A stretch of 64,000 bases of DNA. Source: CAMDMI01 sp044379485 (lineage in GTDB: Bacteria; Bacteroidota; Bacteroidia; Cytophagales; Flexibacteraceae). The stretch is from the NCBI GenBank assembly GCA_044379485.1, contig JBIPOE010000002.1:62001-126000 (forward strand). Direction: 5' to 3'. Both the position numbers and the translations under genes were made by a program. The notes below the pieces were generated by a model. The model made no database searches. It was given only the letters and a program-made list of their open reading frames with translations, and was not told where the DNA came from. The number at the start of each line of letters is the position of its first letter. Position 1 is the stretch's first letter. Of this stretch, positions 1-9,226 are shown one piece after another.

Positions 1-1
1 T

Positions 2-679
2 TGGTGGTTCAGTTTTGGTTTTATATCAGTTTCAGGCTTACCAAAATCTGAAAAAGAAATAGGGTTCCATTTCAAATTTAAGGCCGTTTTAGAACGCCTA
101 AAAGTTGCAATGGAAACGGTTAAAATTGTAAAAGGATTAAACTGGTTTCTGCTAGGTTTCTTTTTTATCAATACCGGGGTTCAAACTGTAATGTATATGG
201 CAGCAATTTTTGGGGATATTGAATTGCATCTTTCCTCAGATAAACTCATTCTTACCATTTTAATATTACAATTGGTAGCCATTTTTGGAGCATATTTATT
301 TTCTAAGATTTCAGAAAAAACCACCGACGCAACTACATTGATACTTGCCTGTTTGCTTTGGATTGTAGTTTGTTTTGCTGCCTTTTTTGTTCAAACGGAT
401 ATGCAATTTTTTGGTGTGGCCGCTTTGGTAGGTTTGGTTATGGGGGGCAGCCAATCGATGTTAAGAAGCACTTTTACCCACTTCCTCCCAAACCAGGAAC
501 ATGGAAAATCAGCTATGTATGGCCTTTATGATTTGCTGGATAAGTTTTCCATCGTTTTAGGAACTTTGGTTTTTGGCCTAACCAACCAGCTTCTTGGCAA
601 CATGCGGGCATCGGCTTTGGCTTTGATAATTTTCTTTGTTTTTGGAGCAATTTTTATTAAAAAAATGGCCAAAACTTAA
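2..679 (+). CDS. UMF1-type MFS transporter, 3' part
   Basis: The reading frame is open from the first bases of the window, so the N-terminal half lies upstream; the first in-frame ATG at 110 is internal. About 225 residues remain, with at least five hydrophobic segments. The stretch with GVQTVMYMAAIFG and the loop GLVMGGSQSMLRS resemble the second half of Atg22/UMF1-type major facilitator proteins, which export small solutes such as amino acids. Substrate cannot be read from this half. The next gene is convergent, so this is the last gene of its transcript. Confidence 0.8.
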   Translation, partial: WWFSFGFISVSGLPKSEKEIGFHFKFKAVLERLKVAMETVKIVKGLNWFLLGFFFINTGVQTVMYMAAIFGDIELHLSSDKLILTILILQLVAIFGAYLFSKISEKTTDATTLILACLLWIVVCFAAFFVQTDMQFFGVAALVGLVMGGSQSMLRSTFTHFLPNQEHGKSAMYGLYDLLDKFSIVLGTLVFGLTNQLLGNMRASALALIIFFVFGAIFIKKMAKT

Positions 680-722
680 AAAGTAAAGTCACCCAATTAC
701 AATAGATATTTTTCTAAACAAT

Positions 723-1337
723 TTAAAACCAGGGCATAACCCAATCCAAAATAAACAAAACCAGACCAAGAATCAGAATACAGGAAAAGAAAAAAAGGTT
801 GAAAATCCCAAATATTTTTATTTCCGTTTTCTTTGAGAACCCGTTGCGAAGTAAAATCCGTTTCTGAACTGAATAAGTAAAATACAAGCTAGCCACCAGA
901 CAGAATAATAATAAAGAAATCCTGATGTTGGAATTTGAGAAAATTCCCTCCAAAAAGGGAAGCGTTTCATTTCCTTGTGCATAAATTAGCTTCTCTAAAA
1001 ATGAAACTGCACCATAAAAGATGGCAGAAACAAAGAAGACAATCTCTATTGAAATTAAAATTGGGTAAAGTCTGATTTCAACGATATCATTTCTCTTTAT
1101 CTCCTTTTCAAGTGCTTTTCCATAAAACCTCAATTGGGCTTCTTCATTCTCTAGTAAATCAAGTCCCTCATTTTCAGCATCTAAAAGCAATTTTGATATT
1201 TCGTCTCTGGTTTTTATAACATCCAACAAATGTTGCGCCTGTCGAAGTCGGCTTCTGTTTTCAATCCACCGGATAAGAAATGGGACCAGCAAACCAAGTG
1301 CGGGAACCAGAATTGGGAGATAATTTGGAGAATTCAA
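723..1337 (-). CDS. Unknown membrane protein with four predicted TM segments
   Basis: 204 residues, not recognised. Hydrophobic segments lie at about residues 7-24, 92-115, 139-158 and 177-200. A charged, probably helical cytoplasmic stretch (about 25-85, rich in Glu, Arg and Lys) separates the first from the second. There is no signal peptidase site and no known catalytic motif. It converges with the MFS gene (43-bp gap) and diverges from the penicillin-binding protein gene. Length, hydrophobicity and lack of interruptions support a real gene; no function is inferred. Confidence 0.7.
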   Translation of the reverse strand: MNSPNYLPILVPALGLLVPFLIRWIENRSRLRQAQHLLDVIKTRDEISKLLLDAENEGLDLLENEEAQLRFYGKALEKEIKRNDIVEIRLYPILISIEIVFFVSAIFYGAVSFLEKLIYAQGNETLPFLEGIFSNSNIRISLLLFCLVASLYFTYSVQKRILLRNGFSKKTEIKIFGIFNLFFFSCILILGLVLFILDWVMPWF

Positions 1338-1410
1338 TGGGAACTTTCTTTCAAGTAAGGCTCAAATTTACATGTCTTTAATTTTTCCAAATTCTTTTTA
1401 TAATATATTC

Positions 1411-1418
1411 CAAATTTG
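1411..1418 (+). promoter_or_regulatory. Possible -7 element before the PBP1A gene
   Basis: CAAATTTG differs at one position from the Bacteroidota -7 consensus TAnnTTTG and lies 32 bases before the ATG at 1451. An AAAGGA stretch near 1427-1433 could serve as a ribosome binding site. No clear -33 TTG is present, so support is weak. Confidence 0.3.
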
Positions 1419-1450
1419 CAGCGTTAAAAAGGAACACCTTTTTCCAATTT

Positions 1451-3727
1451 ATGCTTACAACAAAAGCAATCCGGTTTATCTGGATGGGCCTTGTCTCTTT
1501 TTTCGTTTTCATCACCTTATGGACCTTTGCTGTCTCATCGGATTTACTTGGCCTTTTTGGTGGAATTCCCGGAACTGAAAATCTGGCAAATCCAAAATCT
1601 GAACTAGCCTCGGAAGTTTATACTTCAGATGGGGTTCTATTGGGTAAATACTTTAAGGAAAACAGATCCCCAACTCCTTTTGATGAACTTTCTCCCAACC
1701 TCTTAAAAGCTCTTTTTGCCACAGAAGACATTCGTTTTGAGCAACATAGTGGCATCGACATGAAAGGCACACTCGCTATCCTTTGGTACATGATCCGGCT
1801 TGACAGACGTGGATCCAGTACATTGACTCAGCAATTGGCCAAAAATCTTTTTTCTACCAGAAGTGAATTATATGAAGGTAGTCTTTCTGCAATTCCTGGT
1901 TTCAGAACCTTGATTATTAAAACAAAGGAATGGATTACAGCTGTCCGATTGGAAAGGACCTACACCAAACAGGAAATCCTCACCATGTATTTAAATACTG
2001 TTCATTTTGGTTCCAATGCTTTTGGAATTAAAACTGCCGCCCGAACTTTTTTTAACACCTCTCCTGACAAATTAAGCCTTGAACAAAGCGCTATGCTTGT
2101 TGGTGTGTTGAAAGCACCGACCTTATATTCACCAGTTTACAATCCAAAAAGAGCTTTAATCAGAAGAAATACAGTGATTGAGCAGATGTACAAATACAAC
2201 TATCTAACTGAGGCTGAAGCTGAATCCCTAAAACTTAAACCCATAGATATTGGTCAGTACCAGGTTGAAAACCACAATGAAGGAATTGGAACTTATTTCA
2301 GAACCGAACTTAAAAAAGATTTGCAGCATTTTTGTAAAGAACGAGGTTATGATTTGTATGCTGACGGTTTAAAAATTTATACAACTATCGATTCCCGCAT
2401 GCAGAAATATGCAGAGGAGGCACTGGACAGTCACATGCGATATCAGCAAGCCATATTTTTTAAATACTGGAAAGGTAAAAGTCCATGGGTAGATGAAAAC
2501 GGAGTCGAAATAAAGGACTTTATAAAAAATGCAGCCAGACGAACATCCCTTTTTCAGTCCTATAAACAGCAATACAATGGCAATGAGGATTCAGCAATTC
2601 TTGCTTTTAAACGACCATTGAAAACATCTCTTTTTAGTTGGAATGGAGGAAAAGATACCATAATTAGCCCTTGGGATTCAATTGCTTATACCAAACACTT
2701 TCTGCATAGTGGCATGATGAGTATGGATCCATTTACAGGAAACATAAAAGCCTGGGTGGGAGGAATTAATTACAAATATTTTAAGTATGACCATGTAAGA
2801 CAAGGTAAACGACAACCGGGATCTTCTTTTAAACCAATTGTTTATGCAACAGCTATGGACAACGGATTTACCCCTTGTACCGAAATGGTTGATGCGCCTA
2901 CTACGTTTTACAATGAGGAAACCAATACCTACTGGACGCCTAAAAACTCCGATGGAAAATATTCAGGTGAAAGAATGACCTTGAGAAAGGCTATGGCCCA
3001 ATCCATCAACTCAGTAGCTGCCCAGGTTATGAAAAAACTAGGCGCAGATCGGGTGGTGGAATATGCGAAAAAATTGGGAATTTCCAGTCCATTGGACCCT
3101 GTGCCTGCCCTCTGTTTAGGAGCCAGTGATGTTTCAGTTTTTGAATTGGTTTCTGCATATTCAACATTTGTTGCAGGTGGAACCTGGACAAAACCATATT
3201 ACATTGTTAAAATTATGGATAAAAATGGCAACCAATTGGCCGCTTTTAATCCGGAAAAAAAGGAGGTAATCTCTGAAGAAACCGCTTACATGATGGTGCA
3301 CATGCTTCAAGGCGCCACAAGGGAAAGAAACGGAACGGCACTTGGTTTGCATAGATTAGGGAAAACCCTGGTCGGCAATGAAGTTGGAGGTAAAACAGGT
3401 ACAACATCCAATTATTCAGATGGTTGGTTTATCGGAATCACAAAACAATTGGTTACCGGAATTTGGGTTGGTGGTGAGGATAGAAGCATCCACTTTCGGT
3501 CATTTCATTTGGGCCAAGGCTCAAAAATGGCCATGCCGATCTGGAGTTATTATATGGATAAAGTCTATGCAGATACAAAATTAGGGATCATAAAAGGTCC
3601 ATTCAAACGCCCGGCAAACTTATCTGTAGATCTAACCTGCTCAGGTAGAAGTCCGGTAAATGCTTTGGACGATTCAACAGTTATTCAAAAACCCAGCAAT
3701 CAGGATAGAAACAACATTGATGACTAA
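1451..3727 (+). CDS. Class A penicillin-binding protein (PBP1A-type)
   Basis: Bifunctional peptidoglycan synthase of 758 residues, anchored by an N-terminal membrane segment at about 8-30. The GT51 glycosyltransferase domain spans about 55-240, with the catalytic Glu in TEDIRF (E92) and the GSSTLTQQLAKN motif at 121-132. The transpeptidase domain has the serine motif SSFK (S458-K461), SIN (518-520) and KTGTT (648-652), so all three penicillin-binding motifs are intact. It polymerises lipid II and cross-links stem peptides on the outer face of the inner membrane. The stop overlaps the start of the nicotinamidase gene by 8 bp. Which paralogue (mrcA/ponA) cannot be settled. Confidence 0.95.
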   Translation: MLTTKAIRFIWMGLVSFFVFITLWTFAVSSDLLGLFGGIPGTENLANPKSELASEVYTSDGVLLGKYFKENRSPTPFDELSPNLLKALFATEDIRFEQHSGIDMKGTLAILWYMIRLDRRGSSTLTQQLAKNLFSTRSELYEGSLSAIPGFRTLIIKTKEWITAVRLERTYTKQEILTMYLNTVHFGSNAFGIKTAARTFFNTSPDKLSLEQSAMLVGVLKAPTLYSPVYNPKRALIRRNTVIEQMYKYNYLTEAEAESLKLKPIDIGQYQVENHNEGIGTYFRTELKKDLQHFCKERGYDLYADGLKIYTTIDSRMQKYAEEALDSHMRYQQAIFFKYWKGKSPWVDENGVEIKDFIKNAARRTSLFQSYKQQYNGNEDSAILAFKRPLKTSLFSWNGGKDTIISPWDSIAYTKHFLHSGMMSMDPFTGNIKAWVGGINYKYFKYDHVRQGKRQPGSSFKPIVYATAMDNGFTPCTEMVDAPTTFYNEETNTYWTPKNSDGKYSGERMTLRKAMAQSINSVAAQVMKKLGADRVVEYAKKLGISSPLDPVPALCLGASDVSVFELVSAYSTFVAGGTWTKPYYIVKIMDKNGNQLAAFNPEKKEVISEETAYMMVHMLQGATRERNGTALGLHRLGKTLVGNEVGGKTGTTSNYSDGWFIGITKQLVTGIWVGGEDRSIHFRSFHLGQGSKMAMPIWSYYMDKVYADTKLGIIKGPFKRPANLSVDLTCSGRSPVNALDDSTVIQKPSNQDRNNIDD

Positions 3728-4328
3728 AGAAGCTTTACTTATTGTTGATGTTCAGTATGATTTTCTGGAAGGAGGCTCATTGGCCGTCCCAAATGGAAAT
3801 GATGTCATTCCTGAAATTTTGAGAATCGCCCCAAATTTTGAAACAATCATTCTGACCCAGGATTGGCACCCACCAGGTCATAAAAGTTTTGCTTCAAGTC
3901 ATATTGAAAAAAAACCCTTTGATCAAATTGAATGGCATGGAAAAACTGAAACATTGTGGCCAGACCATTGTGTTCAAAATACAAAAGGGGCTGAAATCCA
4001 TCCAAAAATTTTAGCATTAAATCCTTCGCTGATAGTTCAAAAAGGTACTGATTTAGAAATAGATAGCTATTCTGCCTTTTTTGACAATGATAGGAAAAAG
4101 AAAACCGGTCTGGATGGTTGGCTGAAAGAGAATGAAATACAAAAACTTACAATTTGTGGTTTAGCGACTGATTTTTGTGTGAAATTTACTGCGTTGGATG
4201 CCTTGGATTTGGGGTATAAGGTTTCTGTATTTGCCATGGCTTGCAAGGCTGTTAATTTTTCCGATGAGCCTATTGCATTTCAGGAAATGGAAAAAAGTGG
4301 CGCAATACCTATTTTAAGGTTTGAATGA
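3720..4328 (+). CDS. pncA: Nicotinamidase
   Basis: Isochorismatase-fold amidohydrolase of 202 residues that converts nicotinamide to nicotinate for NAD salvage. The frame is open further upstream, but the ATG at 3720 gives the standard N-terminus with LLIVDVQYDF (catalytic Asp10). The metal site DWHPPGH and the catalytic Cys in CGLATDFCV are present, and a Lys in the HGKTETLWPDHC region completes the Asp-Lys-Cys triad. The start lies inside the last codons of the PBP gene (8-bp overlap), implying translational coupling although the functions are unrelated. The family also includes pyrazinamidase activity. Confidence 0.93.
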   Translation: MTKEALLIVDVQYDFLEGGSLAVPNGNDVIPEILRIAPNFETIILTQDWHPPGHKSFASSHIEKKPFDQIEWHGKTETLWPDHCVQNTKGAEIHPKILALNPSLIVQKGTDLEIDSYSAFFDNDRKKKTGLDGWLKENEIQKLTICGLATDFCVKFTALDALDLGYKVSVFAMACKAVNFSDEPIAFQEMEKSGAIPILRFE

Positions 4329-4594
4329 AATAAATCGAAAAACAAATGGATAAATCACCAAGGATTCTAAAAGTAATTTGAATCAATAAAGCTCAAATAA
4401 CTTTTAGCCCTATTCAAATCAAGTTCGAAAAGGAAAATGCTAAAATTCTATTTAATTTGCATTTCTAAGGGAACTTAGGGATAAGTTTAAAATCAACTTT
4501 AAGCTTTTCCAAATGAGAAAAAATTGGTGTCCAAGTAAGTATAAATTTCAATCATTTAAATTCAGTCAAGACATATAAATTATATTTTTAATTC

Positions 4595-5296
4595 ATGACC
4601 ATTCAGGAAAAGATTATTAAAACCATTAGAGATAATAAAATCTCAACCACCGAGGTGGCTGACGTTTTAGGAAAAAAGGGTCACATTCGAGGACCATTGC
4701 CAGTTACGGAGGGTTTACATAAAGTGGGATTGGTAGAATTTGTTTATGCCTGGAATGAAAGCAACTGGGAGGTTCATGAGCAACTTCAGTTTATCAATGA
4801 AGGGAGAATGGTCTTTGTACATGGAATGAATTGCAACGAAAAGGCCATTTTTGGCGATCTTGTTGCAAAATATGTCTTGCTTTACAAAAGGGCAGAAGCC
4901 ATTATTGTTAATGGTTTTATGCGTGATATTCACACCTTGAAAAAGGAAAAATATCCCATTTGGTGTACAGGATATACCCCGATAGGATGTACAAATGTTA
5001 AAAATGATGTCCTTCCACCAGAAAGTGAATTGAAGACCCTACGGGATTTGTATCAGGATTCCATATTTGTGGCCGACGATACCGGTGTGGTGCTGATCAC
5101 CAAAGAGCAACAAAACGAAGAGTTCATAAAAAAGCTTGATTTTATTGAGCTTCAGGAAGACGTTTGGTTTTTCTGTATGGATACCCACAAAATGTCCACT
5201 TATGAAGTGGTTTGTCAGAAAAAATATTTAAGCGAAAAGGGGTTAATTAATACTGAAAAGTTAGTTGAGCTATCTTCGTTTTCTACAGCAAAATAG
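4595..5296 (+). CDS. RraA-like (HMG-aldolase fold) protein
   Basis: 233 residues. The N-terminus (STTEVADVLGKKG, 17-29), GDL at 87-89, and NGFMRD at 106-111 match the RraA/4-hydroxy-4-methyl-2-oxoglutarate aldolase family. R110 and D111 correspond to the substrate- and metal-binding Arg-Asp pair of the aldolases. That family includes class II pyruvate aldolases and RNase E regulators without enzymatic activity. Here it opens a run of seven closely spaced genes (4 bp before the GT2), so a biosynthetic aldolase or decarboxylase role is more likely than RNase control; this is inference. The C-terminal 40 residues extend beyond the usual core. Confidence 0.75.
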   Translation: MTIQEKIIKTIRDNKISTTEVADVLGKKGHIRGPLPVTEGLHKVGLVEFVYAWNESNWEVHEQLQFINEGRMVFVHGMNCNEKAIFGDLVAKYVLLYKRAEAIIVNGFMRDIHTLKKEKYPIWCTGYTPIGCTNVKNDVLPPESELKTLRDLYQDSIFVADDTGVVLITKEQQNEEFIKKLDFIELQEDVWFFCMDTHKMSTYEVVCQKKYLSEKGLINTEKLVELSSFSTAK

Positions 5297-5299
5297 TCA

Positions 5300-6223
5300 A
5301 TGGAGTTATCGGTTGTAGTAACCATTTACAATGCCGAGAAAAGTCTTCCCGAAATGACGGAAAGACTCCAAAAGGTTTGTTCTCAACTCACCAATGATTT
5401 TGAAATCATCTATGTAGAAGACCGGAGTCCAGACAGGAGTTGGCAGGTGTTGACCCAGCTCGCGAAAGAAAACGCGAAGGTTAAATGCCTAAGATTCAGT
5501 AGAAATTTTGGCCAACACACCGCAATTTCTGCTGGTCTTCATCGGGCAAAAGGTGCATTTGTTGTGATGATGGATGGGGATTTGCAGGATGAACCAGAAA
5601 CCATTTTAAGCCTCTATTCCCAAATCAAAAAGGGGGAAAATCAAATAATATATGTACGGCGTATGGATAGAAAGGACTCTGCGTCTAAAAAAATATCGTC
5701 CAGGCTTTTTAATTTTGTTTTCTCAAAACTATCGGGTATTAACTCAGATCCATCCATTGGAACTTTTAGAATCATGACAGCAAAAGTTGTAGAGAGCTTT
5801 TGCAGATTCCCTGAAGTGAACAAATATATTGGGGGAGTTTTCTATTGGATGAATTTCCATCCAGGATATCTGGAGGCTGAACACAAGGAAAGGAAATACG
5901 GCAAATCGAATTACACCTTAATAAAAATGATTCGGTTGGCCACCAATGGCATTGTTAGCTTTTCAAACAAGCCTTTGACTCTTTCCATATATTTTGGTTT
6001 TTTCTGTGCACTTGTTTCCTTCTTGTTGGGATCCTTTTTTCTGGTCAGAAAAATTATTTTCGACATTTCCATAACCGGTTATTCCTCCATCATCGTTTCC
6101 ATTTATTTTTTAAGTGGTATTGTCTTGATGGTTTTGGGCATCATAGGAAAATATATTGCTATGATCTATGAACAAAGCAGAGCAAGGCCTGAATATTTAG
6201 TAGAAGAGGCTTTAAATTTTTAA
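5300..6223 (+). CDS. GT2 polyprenyl-phosphate glycosyltransferase (DPM1/GtrB-like)
   Basis: 307 residues. A GT-A domain (about 1-215) starts SVVVTIYNAEKSLPEM and has the metal/nucleotide motif MDGDLQDEPE near 91-100. Two C-terminal membrane segments (about 225-250 and 262-290) follow, the layout of GtrB/ArnC-type enzymes that move a sugar from a nucleotide donor to undecaprenyl phosphate on the cytoplasmic face. It lies 3 bp after the RraA-like gene and 1 bp before the methyltransferase gene. The donor sugar could be the WecE product of the same operon; that is inference. Confidence 0.85.
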   Translation: MELSVVVTIYNAEKSLPEMTERLQKVCSQLTNDFEIIYVEDRSPDRSWQVLTQLAKENAKVKCLRFSRNFGQHTAISAGLHRAKGAFVVMMDGDLQDEPETILSLYSQIKKGENQIIYVRRMDRKDSASKKISSRLFNFVFSKLSGINSDPSIGTFRIMTAKVVESFCRFPEVNKYIGGVFYWMNFHPGYLEAEHKERKYGKSNYTLIKMIRLATNGIVSFSNKPLTLSIYFGFFCALVSFLLGSFFLVRKIIFDISITGYSSIIVSIYFLSGIVLMVLGIIGKYIAMIYEQSRARPEYLVEEALNF

Positions 6224-6224
6224 A

Positions 6225-6878
6225 ATGACAAATCAAGAAAAACAGGCAACCATCGACCGATACAATGAGCGACTAAAAGCCCATGGATACAATCCAAAAT
6301 CTTTGGGTTGGGGCGAAAAAGATAGAGCAGCTCTTCGATTTGAGATCCTCAGTTCTTTGTGGGATTTTGAGGGAAAAAAAGTATTGGATTTTGGCTGTGG
6401 CTTTGGCGATCTGGGAAACTTTATTTCAAAAAAGTATAATCAATTTGAATATATTGGTGTGGATATCAACGAAAACCTGGTAGCAACTGGAAAAGAAATG
6501 TATCCAAATGCAGATTTAAGGGTAGGAGATTTATTAAAAGGAGAGTTTACCGAACCTGTTGATTTCGTATTGTCATCCGGAGTTTTCAATCATAAACTTT
6601 CAGATAATGTCAAGTTTATCGAATCCTGCTTTGAGCAGTTCAACCAAATAGCGACTAAGGGAATTGCGGTCAATTTCCTTTCAGACAAAGTTGATTTTCA
6701 GTACGAATATACCTATCATACCAATCCAGCCTGGGCCCTCGATTTGGCATATAAATTCTCAAAACGTGTAGTACTCAGAAATGACTATATGCCATTTGAG
6801 TTTACTATTTTCATTTTTAAAGACGAAGAAATTAATCCTGACTACACGGTTTACAAGGATTATCAGCAATTTATATGA
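6225..6878 (+). CDS. SAM-dependent class I methyltransferase
   Basis: 217 residues with a Rossmann methyltransferase core: motif I VLDFGCGFGDLG (about 57-68), the acidic strand end YIGVDINENL, and DFVLSSGVFNH as the post-I region. The substrate is not evident; O- or N-methylation of a sugar or small carboxylate fits the operon. The last four bases overlap the start of the ATP-grasp gene (ATGA). Confidence 0.82.
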   Translation: MTNQEKQATIDRYNERLKAHGYNPKSLGWGEKDRAALRFEILSSLWDFEGKKVLDFGCGFGDLGNFISKKYNQFEYIGVDINENLVATGKEMYPNADLRVGDLLKGEFTEPVDFVLSSGVFNHKLSDNVKFIESCFEQFNQIATKGIAVNFLSDKVDFQYEYTYHTNPAWALDLAYKFSKRVVLRNDYMPFEFTIFIFKDEEINPDYTVYKDYQQFI

Positions 6879-8083
6879 GTGCACCCGTTCTTGTTTTGGC
6901 AGGAGGAGCCTGGCAGGTTCCCATCATTCAATTTTTAAAAGGAAAGGGGCACCCTGTTTTTGTGGTGGACCCTTACACAACTTCCCCTGGAGTAAAAATA
7001 GCGGACGGACAGATTGTAGCCGATGTTAGGGATCTGGAGTCAATCAAATTGGCTTTAAGCAATTTCGAGATTAAAAACTGGGCATTTGTCGTTTCCGATC
7101 AATCGGACGTTGCTATGCTCAACGTAGCCAATATTTCTTCCTTTCTGGGATTACCAGGAAACGACCCAGAAGTAGTGCTCCTGTTTACCAATAAGTTTAA
7201 AATGAGGGAATTCGCCTCCCAAATTGGGGTTCCGGTTCCAAAGTTCGAAACCATTAAGGATTTGGAGGAATTAATTGGTTTTTTAGAAAAGGTAAAAAGG
7301 CCGGTAATGTTAAAACCTGCTGATTCCCAATCCAGTAGGGGTATTTTCAAACTTGGTCCTTCAGATTCTAAGGCAACACTGGAAACAGCCTTTAATGATT
7401 GCAAGGCCCAAACTCCTTTGGATTATGTTTTAGTTGAAGAGTTTTTTGAAGGCATAGAACTGACTGTAGAAGGATTTTGCAACCAGGGAAAACATAGATC
7501 CATTGCTATCTCAAAAAAGAAACATTTCCGGGTAGGAATAGCTTCAGATCTTTGCTATCCTGCTGATATTGAGGAAGAAATTCTGCAAAAAATTGCCAAG
7601 GCCAACGATCTTTTTGTAGAGAAATCGGGCCTTTCTTTTGGAATAACCCATGCAGAATATCTTGTGGATCTAAAAACAGGTGATTTTATTCTGGTTGAAA
7701 TTGCCTGCAGAGGTGGCGGTAGCCTGATTTCTTCTCATATCGCTCCCTGGGTTTCTGGCTGGCCTTCTTATGAATTTTTGTATAAAAGCCTATTGGGTGA
7801 AGCGGTTGAAGTAAAAAACCGCCCTCTTCTACATCGATCGGCCATTCTACATTTTTTTGAGTTTCCAAATGGGACCGTTCAAAGTATAGAAGGTGTGGAA
7901 AAAATAAGGGAGTTTAAGCAGGTGCTGAGGTTTCAATTGGATTTTGAAGTTGGAACCAAAATACAATCTGCCTCGGACGATAGAAGTCGACAAGGCTTCG
8001 TGATTTTACTAACTGAAAATCAAGAAGAACTGAATCAACTTTTGGCGAGAATAAATGAAATGCTTAAGGTTTCCATACTCTAA
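6875..8083 (+). CDS. ATP-grasp carboxylate-amine ligase
   Basis: 402 residues. An N-terminal pre-ATP-grasp domain (VLVLAGGAWQVPII) precedes the ATP-grasp core: the lysine loop VMLKPADSQSSRGI (about 144-158), the hinge VLVEEFFEGIELTVEGF, and the metal-binding strand LVEIACRGGG. It resembles the CarB/PurK-type ligases found in small-molecule clusters. These enzymes make an acyl-phosphate and couple it to an amine. In this operon it could amidate an amino sugar or join two amino acids (inference). It overlaps the methyltransferase gene by 4 bp and ends 6 bp before the aminotransferase. Confidence 0.85.
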   Translation: MSAPVLVLAGGAWQVPIIQFLKGKGHPVFVVDPYTTSPGVKIADGQIVADVRDLESIKLALSNFEIKNWAFVVSDQSDVAMLNVANISSFLGLPGNDPEVVLLFTNKFKMREFASQIGVPVPKFETIKDLEELIGFLEKVKRPVMLKPADSQSSRGIFKLGPSDSKATLETAFNDCKAQTPLDYVLVEEFFEGIELTVEGFCNQGKHRSIAISKKKHFRVGIASDLCYPADIEEEILQKIAKANDLFVEKSGLSFGITHAEYLVDLKTGDFILVEIACRGGGSLISSHIAPWVSGWPSYEFLYKSLLGEAVEVKNRPLLHRSAILHFFEFPNGTVQSIEGVEKIREFKQVLRFQLDFEVGTKIQSASDDRSRQGFVILLTENQEELNQLLARINEMLKVSIL

Positions 8084-8089
8084 TTTACA

Positions 8090-9226
8090 ATGCAGTATTC
8101 CTCACATTTTCACAAAATCAAACCTTCTGCATCTATGCAGGCTGGTTTGTTGGAAGATGCACATTTGTATTCTAATCTGGCTATTGGCGTCTCCGATCTT
8201 CCACCACCCACTCAGCTTCAAAGCCTGATAGAAGATTTTGCAAAGCAAAACTATTTGCCTTATGTAGCCTCCAAAGGTTCTAAAAAGGCACGCACAAACC
8301 TTAGCAATATCATTTTCAGAAATGAAGACGTTGATCCGGATGAAGTTGTTTTGGTAAATGGAGCCAAATGGGGGCTTCATCTTGCCCTTATGGGAATTTT
8401 GAATCCTGGAGATCATGTAATACTAATGGAGCCTTACTGGTTAAGCTATCCCGAAATGATTTCTCTTCAGTATGCCCACTTTATCTCCTGGAAACCAACA
8501 GTTTCAGTCTCAGGAGAACTCAGCTTTCATTTGGATTCTCTTTTAGCATTATTAGAAACACATAAGCCAAAAGTTTTAATTTTAAACAATCCCAATAACC
8601 CTTCAGGAATGTTATTTTCAAAGGAATTTGTGGATAAGGTTGCCCAAATTTTACATCAAAATGGGGCCTGGCTCATTATTGACGAGGTTTATAAAGACTT
8701 GTTATTCTCAAGAGCCGATGAAAAAGAATTTTATTCCAAAGGTGAAAATATCATCCGGATAGGGTCTTTTTCTAAAAGTATAGCATCTCCAGGATTGCGG
8801 CTTGGATACATTCAGGCCAAACAGGAATTTATTTCCTTTTTGGACAAGATGAACCAACACATGCAAACCTGTGTTACCGGCTTGTCGCATTTTGTGATGG
8901 AAAATCTTGATAAGCAGGTTTATCTGGATTATGTATCCTATTCTTCTGCTATATTTCATAACCGATATTTAGTTCTGGAATCCAGTTTGAAGGGCAGCAA
9001 ATTCAAGCATTTAAAAGGCAGCGCTTCTTTTTATGCTTTGGTTAATTTTTCTTCTTTTGCAGCCTCTGGAGAAGATGCCTGCAAAAAACTCCTTTCAGAA
9101 TACAAAATACTGGCCACTCCGGGTGGAGCCTATGGCCAATCCTTTTCTGAATATGTTAGGGTTTGTCTAACTGTGGATGAAAAAAAATTGAAGGAAATTT
9201 TTGAAGTTTTAATTGCAAAATCATGA
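8090..9226 (+). CDS. PLP-dependent class I/II aminotransferase
   Basis: Fold-type I aminotransferase of 378 residues. It has the NNPNNPSG loop, the PLP aspartate in WLIIDEVYKDLLF, the Schiff-base lysine region IGSFSKSIASPGLRLGY, and a C-terminal arginine in EYVRVCL. It is related to aspartate/aromatic aminotransferases that move an amino group between alpha-amino and alpha-keto acids; the exact substrate is unknown. It overlaps the metal-hydrolase gene by ATGA. An amino acid made here could feed the neighbouring ATP-grasp ligase (inference). Confidence 0.88.
   Translation: MQYSSHFHKIKPSASMQAGLLEDAHLYSNLAIGVSDLPPPTQLQSLIEDFAKQNYLPYVASKGSKKARTNLSNIIFRNEDVDPDEVVLVNGAKWGLHLALMGILNPGDHVILMEPYWLSYPEMISLQYAHFISWKPTVSVSGELSFHLDSLLALLETHKPKVLILNNPNNPSGMLFSKEFVDKVAQILHQNGAWLIIDEVYKDLLFSRADEKEFYSKGENIIRIGSFSKSIASPGLRLGYIQAKQEFISFLDKMNQHMQTCVTGLSHFVMENLDKQVYLDYVSYSSAIFHNRYLVLESSLKGSKFKHLKGSASFYALVNFSSFAASGEDACKKLLSEYKILATPGGAYGQSFSEYVRVCLTVDEKKLKEIFEVLIAKS

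Noticed and set aside
110..112. ATG at 110 as the true start of the MFS gene
   Set aside because: The frame is open to the window edge and the residues before it continue the protein; family length needs the missing half.
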